Shown: positions 1 through 6,375, counted from the first letter of the stretch. The stretch is DNA of 6,446 nt from a bacterium (GCA_021812825.1 JAKAMO010000127.1:1-6446); one strand, 5' to 3'. Translations and numbers: made by a program. Notes: generated by a model from the sequence alone, not told the origin.

Positions 1-861
1 CAGCTCCCTGAGGGAGGCCGCGAAAACCTCGCCGGCCATGGAGGTCTCACCGTCCACCAGCACGGTCACCGGCAAACCGGAGAACGGACCGGCCTTTCTG
101 GCCACGTAGTCCCTCGCGTAGAGCTCGTGCCGGGAGGTCAGCCTGAGCACCGGCCCGCGCTTGCGCGCGAACAGGGTCAGCAGGTCCGCGGCCTCCGCCG
201 GGGAGCCGCCCCTGTTGCCGCGCAGGTCCAGCACGAAGCTCCTCGCCCCCTGTTTTACAAGACCCGCGAGACCCGCGGCGGCCATGGCGGCGGAATCGCC
301 GTAGAAGAGGCCTATGCGCACGAACGCAGCACGGCTCACGGGCTCGTAAAAGCCGAATATGGCCGGCGCCCGGAACGGCCCGGCATTCACCGAGGCGTCG
401 AATTCGGAAACCCCTCCGGCGCCGCGGCGTGCGGCCCTGATCTCCAGCCGGCCGCCGCCGGAGAGCGCTTTGAGGAAACCCTCGGAACCCGGCCGCATGG
501 CGTTCACGGAAAGCAGCTTATCCCTGTCCCTGAGCCCCGCTTTTTCGGCGGGGGAGCCCTTGAAAACCCTGAAGAGGTAATATCCCCCGTCCTTGACGCC
601 GGCCAGCATGCCGAAAGAAGGCGGGGGCTCCCCCTTCGCTGCCTTAAGCCGGCGCCGGGCGACGACTATTTCGGCGTAAGGATCGGCCTCTTTGAGCCCC
701 GCCTCGCCCTTTTCCCTCAGCAGCATCCTGAGCCGCGCAGGGTCCTGCTCGGCGAAGCCCTGCTCCCTGAATATCTCCAGCGTCCGCTCCTCCGGCGGCT
801 TGTACGCGCAGGCGGACAGCCACAGCAGCAGGAGCGGGATCAGTATTTTGTTCTTGGTCAT
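1..861 (-). CDS. S41-family (C-terminal processing type) peptidase lipoprotein with PDZ domain, 3' end outside window
   Basis: Reading leftward from the ATG at 861, the frame stays open for 287 codons and runs off the window at base 1. Residues 1-18 form a lipoprotein signal peptide (MTKNK, a leucine-rich core, lipobox LSAC with C18), so the protein is probably anchored to the envelope facing the periplasm. About residues 82-145 look like a PDZ domain, with GSPAEKAGLRDRDKLLSVN at 102-120. Residues 209-219 (FVLDLRGNRGG) and 264-284 (VTVLVDG...AGEVFAAS) match the S41 core strands and the nucleophile segment. Families of this kind cleave proteins near their C termini in the periplasm. Aligned on the usual A-S-A-G/S-E pattern, the catalytic Ser position is M275, with S274 just before it, so activity is uncertain. 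The Lys/Gln dyad would lie past the edge. No Shine-Dalgarno is visible; the start is chosen because the lipoprotein signal begins exactly there. It follows the 433-residue gene by 67 bases, with a hairpin between. Confidence 0.82.
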   Translation of the reverse strand, partial: MTKNKILIPLLLLWLSACAYKPPEERTLEIFREQGFAEQDPARLRMLLREKGEAGLKEADPYAEIVVARRRLKAAKGEPPPSFGMLAGVKDGGYYLFRVFKGSPAEKAGLRDRDKLLSVNAMRPGSEGFLKALSGGGRLEIRAARRGAGGVSEFDASVNAGPFRAPAIFGFYEPVSRAAFVRIGLFYGDSAAMAAAGLAGLVKQGARSFVLDLRGNRGGSPAEAADLLTLFARKRGPVLRLTSRHELYARDYVARKAGPFSGLPVTVLVDGETSMAGEVFAASLREL

Positions 862-881
862 TTTTTCAGCGCGGGAGAAAG

Positions 882-903
882 CCGCCCGGCTGGCGCCGGG
901 CGG
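882..903 (-). terminator. Perfect GC hairpin between the 433-aa gene and the S41 gene; possible weak terminator or attenuator
   Basis: A 9-base inverted repeat (CCGCCCGGC / GCCGGGCGG) flanks a 4-base loop. On the minus strand it is followed by CTTTCTCCC, an interrupted T stretch, so it is at best a weak intrinsic terminator. It sits 26 bases after the stop codon of the upstream gene and 20 bases before the S41 start codon. It may therefore partly end transcription, protect the upstream mRNA's 3' end, or lower expression of the peptidase relative to its neighbour. No convincing promoter lies between it and the S41 start. Confidence 0.42.
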
Positions 904-928
904 AGCATTATCAGGACGATACGGTTCG

Positions 929-2230
929 CTATACCCACATCGTGTCGCCGGAGGAAAAGTCGCCCGCGTCCGGGCCGGCCCAGAGGGACGAGCCGTCGGT
1001 CACGCCGGCGCCGTCCTGCTGGCCGTTCTGGGGCAGGCAGCAGCAGGGGGCTTCCTTGGTGCAGCCGCATTCCTCCCCGAAGCCGTTCTCGTCCACCCAG
1101 TTCTGCAGGTCGTCGTCGCTGATGCCCTGCTGATCCCCGTCTTCGCCGCCCAGGCCCAGGCCGTTCATACCGCCCGGATCGTCCCCGTAGGCGCTCTGAA
1201 GGTTCATCCCGTCGCCGGGATCGCCGGGGGAGCCCGTGCCGGAAACGCCCTTAAAGAGGCCGTTCAGCATGCCTCCGGACATATCCGCCAGCATCTTGCC
1301 TATCTGGGACTTGTCGTCCCTCTTGAGCGCCTCCTCGGTGCCTTCCTTGTTGAACTTGGGAGCAGCCACCTCGGAATCGGCGAGATGCTTGGCCTCGGCC
1401 ACGCTGACGTCCTGGTCGCGCAGGAAGCCGGGGATGGAGGAGGGGTTCACCCTGTCGAGCTTGGAGCGCACGTCGTCGTCGTACTCTATGGCGGTCTCGG
1501 CCTCAGGGGTGGCGTCGAAAGCCCGGGAGACCCAGCTCTTGGCGGCGTCGTTGGAGGCCATGCGGGCGCCGTAGAAGGAAACGCGGAAAGCCCCTTTAAG
1601 GGACTCGAGCACGCCGCCCTTGGCGGCCTTCCTGGCCGAGGCCTGCGCGGTGTCCTTCTGCACGTCGGCCCTGCCGACCACGGTGCCGCTGCCCTTAAAA
1701 CCCTCGGCGCCGGCAGAAAGGCCTTTTGAGCGGGTCCCGGCGGCCCCGCCGCCGGAGAACGAGGCCCTCGCCTGCAGCTTGCCGGGCATGGCCGCGCCCG
1801 CGGCCCCGCCGCCCCCTCCGCCGCCGGCTGCGCTATCGCCGGAGTCGCCGGCCGCTTCCGCCTGCTCAGCGGAGCCGGAAGCCTGCGCGGGGCGGCCGGA
1901 GGCGTCGGCCAGCAGCTCGTCCTTGGTCCTGAAAAGCGAGGGATTTAGGCGGGAAGCGGAGGCTTCTTCTTTCACGCGCCCCGGCAACTCTTCGCCGACG
2001 CCGAAAACGTCTCCCTCTTTCCCGGCCGCGTTGCCTTCGTAGACGGAGCTGTTGGCGGAAAGCTGGTCGTAATCGGAGCCCCCGCCCAGCTTGTGGGCGG
2101 TGTCCTTAAGGCCGGTCAGCGCGTAATAGCCCCCGCCGCCCAGCAGCAGCAGGGTGAGCAGCAGGGCCAGCGGCCAGTATTTTTTCTCTTTCTTCTGCTC
2201 CCCGATCTCGCTATTTTCCTCGGAAGGCAT
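929..2230 (-). CDS. Single-pass membrane protein of unknown function, low-complexity ectodomain with Cys-rich tail
   Basis: I do not recognise this 433-residue protein. Residues 1-18 are charged and cytoplasmic in look (EQKKEKK), followed by one membrane helix at about 19-38 (WPLALLLTLLLLGGGGYYAL). The rest should lie outside the cytoplasm. Residues 110-180 are Ala/Gly/Ser-rich, with seven glycines in a row at 136-142. Residues 196-240 (ASARKAAKGG to VSRAFDA) look helical and basic. Residues 241-310 are acidic and mixed, 312-365 are Gly/Met/Asp-rich, and the tail holds the only cysteines: C388, C390 and C396-C398 (CxC, five residues, CCC). The start has a strong GGAGGAG site at 2233-2239, and the gene has its own promoter at 2311-2339. 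The S41 lipoprotein lies downstream in the same direction. The tail could bind metal, be lipid-modified or form disulfides, but none of these can be shown. The consistent frame, ribosome site and promoter make it a real gene. Confidence 0.85.
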   Translation of the reverse strand: MPSEENSEIGEQKKEKKYWPLALLLTLLLLGGGGYYALTGLKDTAHKLGGGSDYDQLSANSSVYEGNAAGKEGDVFGVGEELPGRVKEEASASRLNPSLFRTKDELLADASGRPAQASGSAEQAEAAGDSGDSAAGGGGGGGAAGAAMPGKLQARASFSGGGAAGTRSKGLSAGAEGFKGSGTVVGRADVQKDTAQASARKAAKGGVLESLKGAFRVSFYGARMASNDAAKSWVSRAFDATPEAETAIEYDDDVRSKLDRVNPSSIPGFLRDQDVSVAEAKHLADSEVAAPKFNKEGTEEALKRDDKSQIGKMLADMSGGMLNGLFKGVSGTGSPGDPGDGMNLQSAYGDDPGGMNGLGLGGEDGDQQGISDDDLQNWVDENGFGEECGCTKEAPCCCLPQNGQQDGAGVTDGSSLWAGPDAGDFSSGDTMWV

Positions 2231-2310
2231 ATCTCCTCCGGCGGTAAATACAGAATAAAGGTCCGGGGACTGGCTTTACGGGCGCCATCTCCTTGGCCTT
2301 TCGCTACAAT

Positions 2311-2339
2311 GTTATAGCAGAGGAAACCGGTATTTTCAA
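2311..2339 (-). promoter_or_regulatory. Sigma70-type promoter for the 433-aa gene, overlapping the ftsH-like stop codon
   Basis: On the minus strand TTGAAA (2334-2339) and TATAAC (2311-2316) are separated by exactly 17 bases, and TGC directly before the -10 gives an extended -10. The TGA stop of the protease gene (2336-2338) lies inside the -35 box. Transcription should begin near 2304, giving a leader of about 70 bases before the ATG at 2230. The arrangement is nearly identical to the promoter at 6286-6314, including the bases AT after TATAAC. Confidence 0.7.
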
Positions 2340-4027
2340 GGGGTGGCCCCTGGGTCCGCGGGCCGGGGCGGCGCGGCCGGCGGGGCGTCCGGGCCTTCTG
2401 AGGCCGGCAGGGCGTTCTTGAGCATCCGGGACGGTTTGCCGAACTCGGCGAAAATGGCCGCGATCTCGTCGTAATCCAGCTCCTCGCGCCGCACCAGCTC
2501 GTCCGCGAAGCGCTCCACGATCTTCCAGTTCTCCTTAAGCAGCTTCTCCACCTCCGCCAGCTGTTCCTGCAACAACTCCTGCGTCTCCAGCTCCAGCTTG
2601 TCGGCTATGGCCGCGGAACGCTCCGATTTCCTGACCGAGGCGTAGTTGCCTATGAAGCCGCTCTTGCCCATGCCCATGGCCCAGACCATGTAGTGGGCCG
2701 TGTTGGCCGCGGAGGCGAAGTCGGAGCCCACTCCGGAGGAAGTCACGCCGTACTTGATCTTCTCGGCCGCGAAGCCGCCCAGCGAGGCGCGCAGCCAGCC
2801 TACGTAGCTGTCCCGGTCCGGCACGTGCAGCTCCTCTATGGGCATGTGGTGCACCACGCCCAGCGCGCCGCCGCGGTGCAGGATCGACGCCTTGAAGACG
2901 TCGTCCGTGGGGTGCGACAGGTAGATCGTGACCAGGTGGCCGGCCTCGTGGCAGGCTATGCGCTCGCGCTCGCGCGGGGTCATGCTGAGCCGGTGCGCCA
3001 CGCCCAGTTCTATGCGCTCGATCGCGGCGCTGATGTCCTTGTAGGTCACCTTGTCGGAATCGCTGCGGACGGCTATCAGCGCCGCCTCCTTGACCACGTT
3101 CTCGATGTCGGCGGGCGAGCTGCCCACCGCCTTGCGGGCGAGCCGCCCCAGGTCCATGGAGCGGTCGTAGCTGACCTTGGCAAGGTAATGGGCGAAGAGC
3201 TTCTCTCGCTCGGACAGGTTCGGCTTGTCCACGAAGATCTTCCGATCGAAGCGGCCCGGCCTCAGCAGGGCCTCGTCCAGGATGTTCTCCACCGCGTTGG
3301 TGGCCCCGAAAACTATCACGTTCGCGGCGGAATCCAGGCCGTCCATCTCCACCAGCAGCTGGTTCTGCGTGCTGTTGGTCTCGGAGCCGCCGCCGAAAGC
3401 GTCGTACAGGATGCGGCGCCGGCCTATCACCTCTATCTCGTCTATGAAGATGATGCAGGCGCCGTGCGCCTGGGCGTACTCCCGCGCCTGCTTGAACAGC
3501 TTGCGCACCCGGGACGCGCCCACGCCCACGAAGACCTCCACGAACTCTGAGCCGGCCACCGACAGGAACGGCACGCCGGCCTCGGTGGCCACGGCCTTGG
3601 CCAGCAGCGTCTTGCCGCAGCCGGGAGGGCCCACCAGCAGGGCGCCCTTGAGGATCTTGCCGCCTATGGCCTTAACGCGGGTGCGGTCCTTGATGAGCTG
3701 CACCAGCTCCCAGGCCTCGCGCTTGGCCTCCTCCAGGCCCACAATGTCCGTGAAGCGGATGTTGACCGCCCCGGCGTCCACCTTCGTCTTCTTCAGCGCG
3801 CTGAAGCCGCCGGACTGCATCAGGAACAGGAAACCCACGAAGATCAGCGTGTTGAACACCATCCACGGCATGCTGGCCACGTTCATGCCGATGATGTAGC
3901 GGCGGGTGTTCTCCTCCATCCCGGCCAGGTACCAGACCGGGAAGACCACCGCCAGCAATATGACCACCACTATAGTGATGACCAGCCAGTGCCGGAAGAA
4001 AAAGTTCTTTAATTTGAACCAGAACAT
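2336..4027 (-). CDS. ftsH: FtsH-family ATP-dependent zinc metalloprotease with reduced periplasmic domain
   Basis: This 563-residue membrane-bound AAA+ protease would unfold and degrade membrane or cytoplasmic proteins. Visible motifs in order are: membrane helices at about 14-35 and 54-70; Walker A GPPGCGKT at 133-140; pore loop FVG at 166-168; Walker B IIFIDE at 192-197; the second region of homology at 241-262 ending RPGRFDR with the arginine fingers; zinc site HEAGH at 360-364; and the third ligand Asp in GVGSDF (D436). A helical stretch covers 475-515 and a Pro/Ala-rich tail covers 541-563. Typical FtsH proteins are 600-650 residues with about 70 residues between the two helices; here the loop is only about 18-20 residues. 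Other differences are SSPADIENVV where SGADL is usual, and no RPD after ATN. The start is the only ATG, GTG or TTG in frame upstream of the first helix; it has no clear ribosome site. The gene lies 86 bases after the TadE-like gene, probably in the same transcript. It is likely a specialised paralog rather than the housekeeping copy. Confidence 0.95.
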   Translation of the reverse strand: MFWFKLKNFFFRHWLVITIVVVILLAVVFPVWYLAGMEENTRRYIIGMNVASMPWMVFNTLIFVGFLFLMQSGGFSALKKTKVDAGAVNIRFTDIVGLEEAKREAWELVQLIKDRTRVKAIGGKILKGALLVGPPGCGKTLLAKAVATEAGVPFLSVAGSEFVEVFVGVGASRVRKLFKQAREYAQAHGACIIFIDEIEVIGRRRILYDAFGGGSETNSTQNQLLVEMDGLDSAANVIVFGATNAVENILDEALLRPGRFDRKIFVDKPNLSEREKLFAHYLAKVSYDRSMDLGRLARKAVGSSPADIENVVKEAALIAVRSDSDKVTYKDISAAIERIELGVAHRLSMTPRERERIACHEAGHLVTIYLSHPTDDVFKASILHRGGALGVVHHMPIEELHVPDRDSYVGWLRASLGGFAAEKIKYGVTSSGVGSDFASAANTAHYMVWAMGMGKSGFIGNYASVRKSERSAAIADKLELETQELLQEQLAEVEKLLKENWKIVERFADELVRREELDYDEIAAIFAEFGKPSRMLKNALPASEGPDAPPAAPPRPADPGATP

Positions 4028-4113
4028 AGGCGGGCAAAGGGCATTAGCGGACCGGCGGGCAGACGCCGCACCGGAAAATACCCTTGTTTTTCCTCCATTT
4101 TTCGGGACACAGT

Positions 4114-4698
4114 CTATTTAAGACCGGGCAGGACGAACTTGATGGGCCTGTCCCGGTTAGGAACGTACTTTATCACTTCCAGCTGCTTGCCGCCGGCGCA
4201 CAGGTAGTCGTGGCCGTTCATGCAGGCCGCCCCGTAAGGAGAGCCGCAGACGGCCTGCTTGGGGTATTTGCAGAGCAGCTTGACCCCGGACGGGTTGGTG
4301 ATGACCGTGAGCGTGACCACGTTCCACACCTGCGTGCGGACCACGTCCATTTTCAGGTCCTTAAGGTTGAGGAATTTTGATACCGCCGGGGTATCAAATC
4401 CGATATAGCCCCTGACGGCCTTGATTATGTCCGGCTTCAGCGTGTTCTCGTCCCAGGACACCCAGTCCGCGTTCAGGTGCGATTCCAGCTGCCAGCGGCG
4501 GGCCGCATAATAGGAGGCTATCTCCATCTTCTGCACCAGCACCAGCAGCGCGAAGATCTTGGCGGTAATGAAGACGATGATGAGAAAGATCGGGAACAGC
4601 AGCACCACCTCGGTCATGGCCTGGCCGGGACGGCCGGCCATCAGGCAGGAGGCCGCCCTGCCTATACGCCCTGAGATGGTCTTCAGCGCCTTCGTCAT
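4114..4698 (-). CDS. TadE-like pseudopilin with class III signal sequence
   Basis: This 194-residue protein has a basic leader (1-25), a prepilin-peptidase-type site G25/Q26 and glutamate at mature position +5 (E30 in GQAMTEVVLLFPIFLII). A long hydrophobic helix at 31-55 is followed by KMEIASYYAARRWQ, the usual TadE pattern of a pilin-like N-terminal helix leading into an exposed domain. The ectodomain (about 70-194) contains four cysteines (C143, C151, C159, C167) that could form two disulfides; C18 is in the leader. TadE-type proteins are minor pseudopilins needed for assembly or anchoring of Flp/Tad fibres. The ATG is 4 bases after the TGA of the TadG-like gene and has no clear ribosome site, so its translation is probably coupled. 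The family call rests on the N terminus; the C-terminal domain is not recognised. Confidence 0.82.
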   Translation of the reverse strand: MTKALKTISGRIGRAASCLMAGRPGQAMTEVVLLFPIFLIIVFITAKIFALLVLVQKMEIASYYAARRWQLESHLNADWVSWDENTLKPDIIKAVRGYIGFDTPAVSKFLNLKDLKMDVVRTQVWNVVTLTVITNPSGVKLLCKYPKQAVCGSPYGAACMNGHDYLCAGGKQLEVIKYVPNRDRPIKFVLPGLK

Positions 4699-4702
4699 AA
4701 AG

Positions 4703-5971
4703 TCACGGATAAAGCCTGGTCTGGTACTTTGGGGTAGGGTTGGGCCAGACGCAGTTGTTCTGCCCCCCGGAGTTCGGCCAGTTGCCCTGCAGGTTCGGGC
4801 ACTGCGTGGCTATCCTCGCGTGCACGCAGGGCCGCCCGGTCTCCTTGCACTTGGCTATGCCCTTGAAATCCACCTTGAAATAGTTGGAGGGCGCGTCCCA
4901 ACCCTGGTAGACGTCCAGCCCGTCGCCGAGGGTCCTCAGGGCGCCCGGCGTCACGCTGGCCAGCTGGAACAGGCCGTCCGGCGGGTACTTGGAAAGCATG
5001 TTAATGTTGGGATCGCCCAGGTCCGGCATGCCCAGGGACTGGCCGAAGTCGTACGGGCTGCTGGGGTTGTGGAAGCGGCCCACGAAGACCAGCTTGCTGA
5101 TATAGTGCATCAGGAAACTGGAACCTTTGACGAGGCGGTTATAGGCGAAACCGTTGGGGCTGAAGACGCCGTCGTTGCCGCAGGCCTGGGCCATAGAAGG
5201 CTCGCAGGCGTTGGAGTTCAGGTAATAGGATTTGCGGAAGAAGTTGAAGTTCTCGGTCAGGCGGTCGAATACCGTCCACTGGGACTTCTCCACGGTGCCC
5301 AGCAGGCTGTAGACCTGCGCGTAGAACTTGAAGTAGCCGCCGGACGAGGTGTACGGCACCAGTATCTGCACGCCCTGCCGGTAGGTGACCAGCTGGAAGG
5401 TGTCGGCGTCGGTGGGCGGCTTGCTGTCGCTCCGGATGCCGGAGGCCTGCGTGATGGACGGCGTGTTCTTGTTCACGTCCGGCCTGGCCGGCTCGTAGAA
5501 CGCTATCTCCCACTGCTTCTTGTCGTCCAGCGAAGGCGGGTCCTGGCCGGAGACGTCGCCCTTGTACTTGGGGAAGGCGCCGGCCTGGTACATCATGTCG
5601 TAGGCGCAGATGGTATGGCCCTCCGGGTCCTTGGCGTAATGCAGCGGCTCGTTGGCCCCGTCCGGGCCGGGACACTCGTAGGCTTCCTTGAAGATGCGGT
5701 ACGGGAAGGCGCCGTTGACGTAGGCCGTCCTGTTGAGCAGGTTGGTGTAGTCGCTCATCTGGATGAAGGCGGCCGAGTCCACCGCGAACTGCTGGCGGAT
5801 CTTCTCGCGGGAGACCTTGGTGGTCTCGAACAGCAGGTAGACGAACAGCATCAGCGACGGGATGATGAACAGCGACGGGATGAGTATCTGGCCGCGGCGG
5901 GACGCGAAGAAGCCCGGGAGGCGGCCTCGCCTTCCCACGCGGCTCTCGTTCCCGGCAATTCCAGCTTCCAT
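4703..5971 (-). CDS. TadG-like membrane-anchored exoprotein of a Tad/Flp-type locus
   Basis: The 422-residue product has a basic N-terminal part (1-26, ending FFASRRG), then a hydrophobic helix at about 29-50 (QILIPSLFIIPSLMLFVYLL). Next comes ETTKVSREKIRQQFAVDSAAFI (two adjoining stretches, 49-60 and 61-70), where the D-S-A-A pattern after one helix is typical of Tad/TadG-type proteins. The remainder (about 75-422) should be exported. It is aromatic- and Pro/Gly-rich, with eight cysteines (C100, C122, C256, C264, C375, C382, C391, C407), and is not recognised as a known domain. G27/Q28 resembles the cleavage sites in its two neighbours, but the +5 residue is proline (P32) rather than glutamate, so processing is doubtful. 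It starts 24 bases after the Flp-like gene with a weak AAAGGG site, and ends 4 bases before the TadE-like gene. A role as pilus anchor or tip component is inferred from the position and N terminus only. Confidence 0.75.
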   Translation of the reverse strand: MEAGIAGNESRVGRRGRLPGFFASRRGQILIPSLFIIPSLMLFVYLLFETTKVSREKIRQQFAVDSAAFIQMSDYTNLLNRTAYVNGAFPYRIFKEAYECPGPDGANEPLHYAKDPEGHTICAYDMMYQAGAFPKYKGDVSGQDPPSLDDKKQWEIAFYEPARPDVNKNTPSITQASGIRSDSKPPTDADTFQLVTYRQGVQILVPYTSSGGYFKFYAQVYSLLGTVEKSQWTVFDRLTENFNFFRKSYYLNSNACEPSMAQACGNDGVFSPNGFAYNRLVKGSSFLMHYISKLVFVGRFHNPSSPYDFGQSLGMPDLGDPNINMLSKYPPDGLFQLASVTPGALRTLGDGLDVYQGWDAPSNYFKVDFKGIAKCKETGRPCVHARIATQCPNLQGNWPNSGGQNNCVWPNPTPKYQTRLYP

Positions 5972-5995
5972 AGCCCTTTCGTACCCGGCCCGCCC

Positions 5996-6253
5996 CTATT
6001 TGGGCTGGCCCGCGCCTATGATCATCCCCACTATGGTGAAGATGCCACCGAGTATGCGCCTGTGGAACAGGACGGCCATCATCGCCGCCACCCCGGCCAC
6101 TATGGCCAGCAGCAGCAGATACTCTATAGTGGTCTGGCCCGCCCTGCGCGCCGGCAGCCCGGCGATGACCGGAGGAATGCGGTAAAACGCCAGCTCGGCG
6201 CGGCGCAACAAACGCCGCGGCAACCCTGGCAGGTCTGCCGATATGATCCTCAT
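5996..6253 (-). CDS. Flp-pilin-like small protein with class III signal sequence
   Basis: This 85-residue protein contains GQTTIEYLLLLAIVAG (39-54). A Gly precedes the predicted cleavage, Glu is at mature +5 and Tyr at +6, the hallmark GxxxxEY motif of Flp-type pilins, followed by a single hydrophobic helix to about residue 62. The mature part would be only 46 residues, which fits the Flp family. A second hydrophobic stretch follows at 68-81. The leader, at 39 residues and rich in arginine, is much longer than usual for Flp pilins (about 10-25). The ATG at 6253 has a good GGGAG site at 6257-6261; the in-frame TTG codons at 11, 15 and 16 are alternatives but lack a better site. It is the first gene after the promoter at 6286-6314 and heads the cluster with the TadG-like and TadE-like genes. 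It may be a structural subunit or a minor pilin. Confidence 0.82.
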   Translation of the reverse strand: MRIISADLPGLPRRLLRRAELAFYRIPPVIAGLPARRAGQTTIEYLLLLAIVAGVAAMMAVLFHRRILGGIFTIVGMIIGAGQPK

Positions 6254-6285
6254 TCTCTCCCAGCCTTCACGCCGGCCTGCTGTAT

Positions 6286-6314
6286 GTTATACCACCAAAA
6301 ACAGGCGGCTTCAA
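6286..6314 (-). promoter_or_regulatory. Sigma70-type promoter of the pilin-like/FtsH-like cluster
   Basis: On the minus strand TTGAAG (6309-6314) and TATAAC (6286-6291) are 17 bases apart, with TGG before the -10 giving an extended -10. Transcription would start near 6279, leaving a leader of about 25 bases with a ribosome site before the ATG at 6253. The sequence just upstream (about 6315-6360) is strikingly AT-rich in an otherwise GC-rich window and could act as an UP-element-like region. No other strong promoter was seen before the protease gene, so the four genes from 6253 to 2336 are probably one transcript. Confidence 0.72.
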
Positions 6315-6375
6315 GTGCCTTTTTAAGTATACAAAACCGATGTTTCTATATTATTAACGCGCGCCGGGACGCAAA

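Noticed and set aside
905..935. GATAAT (minus strand, 907-912) as a -10 box for a separate S41 promoter
   Set aside because: No acceptable -35 box is found 16-18 bases upstream, and the hairpin lies directly downstream.
692..1729. Long plus-strand open frame (345 codons), with other plus-strand frames at 127-1122, 1620-2042 and 2693-3550
   Set aside because: They lie opposite well-supported minus-strand genes. Their products are Arg/Gly/Ala/Pro-rich with no recognisable motifs, as expected for antisense frames in GC-rich DNA.
2211..2288. Short 25-codon upstream frame in the leader of the 433-aa gene, overlapping its start
   Set aside because: Its AGGAG touches the ATG with no spacing, its codons run through the real gene's ribosome site, and the peptide resembles nothing.
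3672..4037. Alternative minus-strand frame starting at a TTG at 4037 (121 codons)
   Set aside because: It is the shifted frame of the ftsH-like gene; all AAA+ and protease motifs lie in the frame starting at 4027.
4009..4098. 29-codon minus-strand frame starting at ATGGAGG in the gap before the ftsH-like gene and overlapping its start
   Set aside because: There is no ribosome site before its ATG and no recognisable product. It might couple translation to the protease, whose own ribosome site is not visible, but nothing in the sequence shows this.
6315..6360. AT-rich stretch with TATACT- and TATATT-like boxes on both strands as extra promoters
   Set aside because: No -35 partner at proper spacing on either strand. 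It is better explained as upstream sequence for the promoter at 6286-6314.
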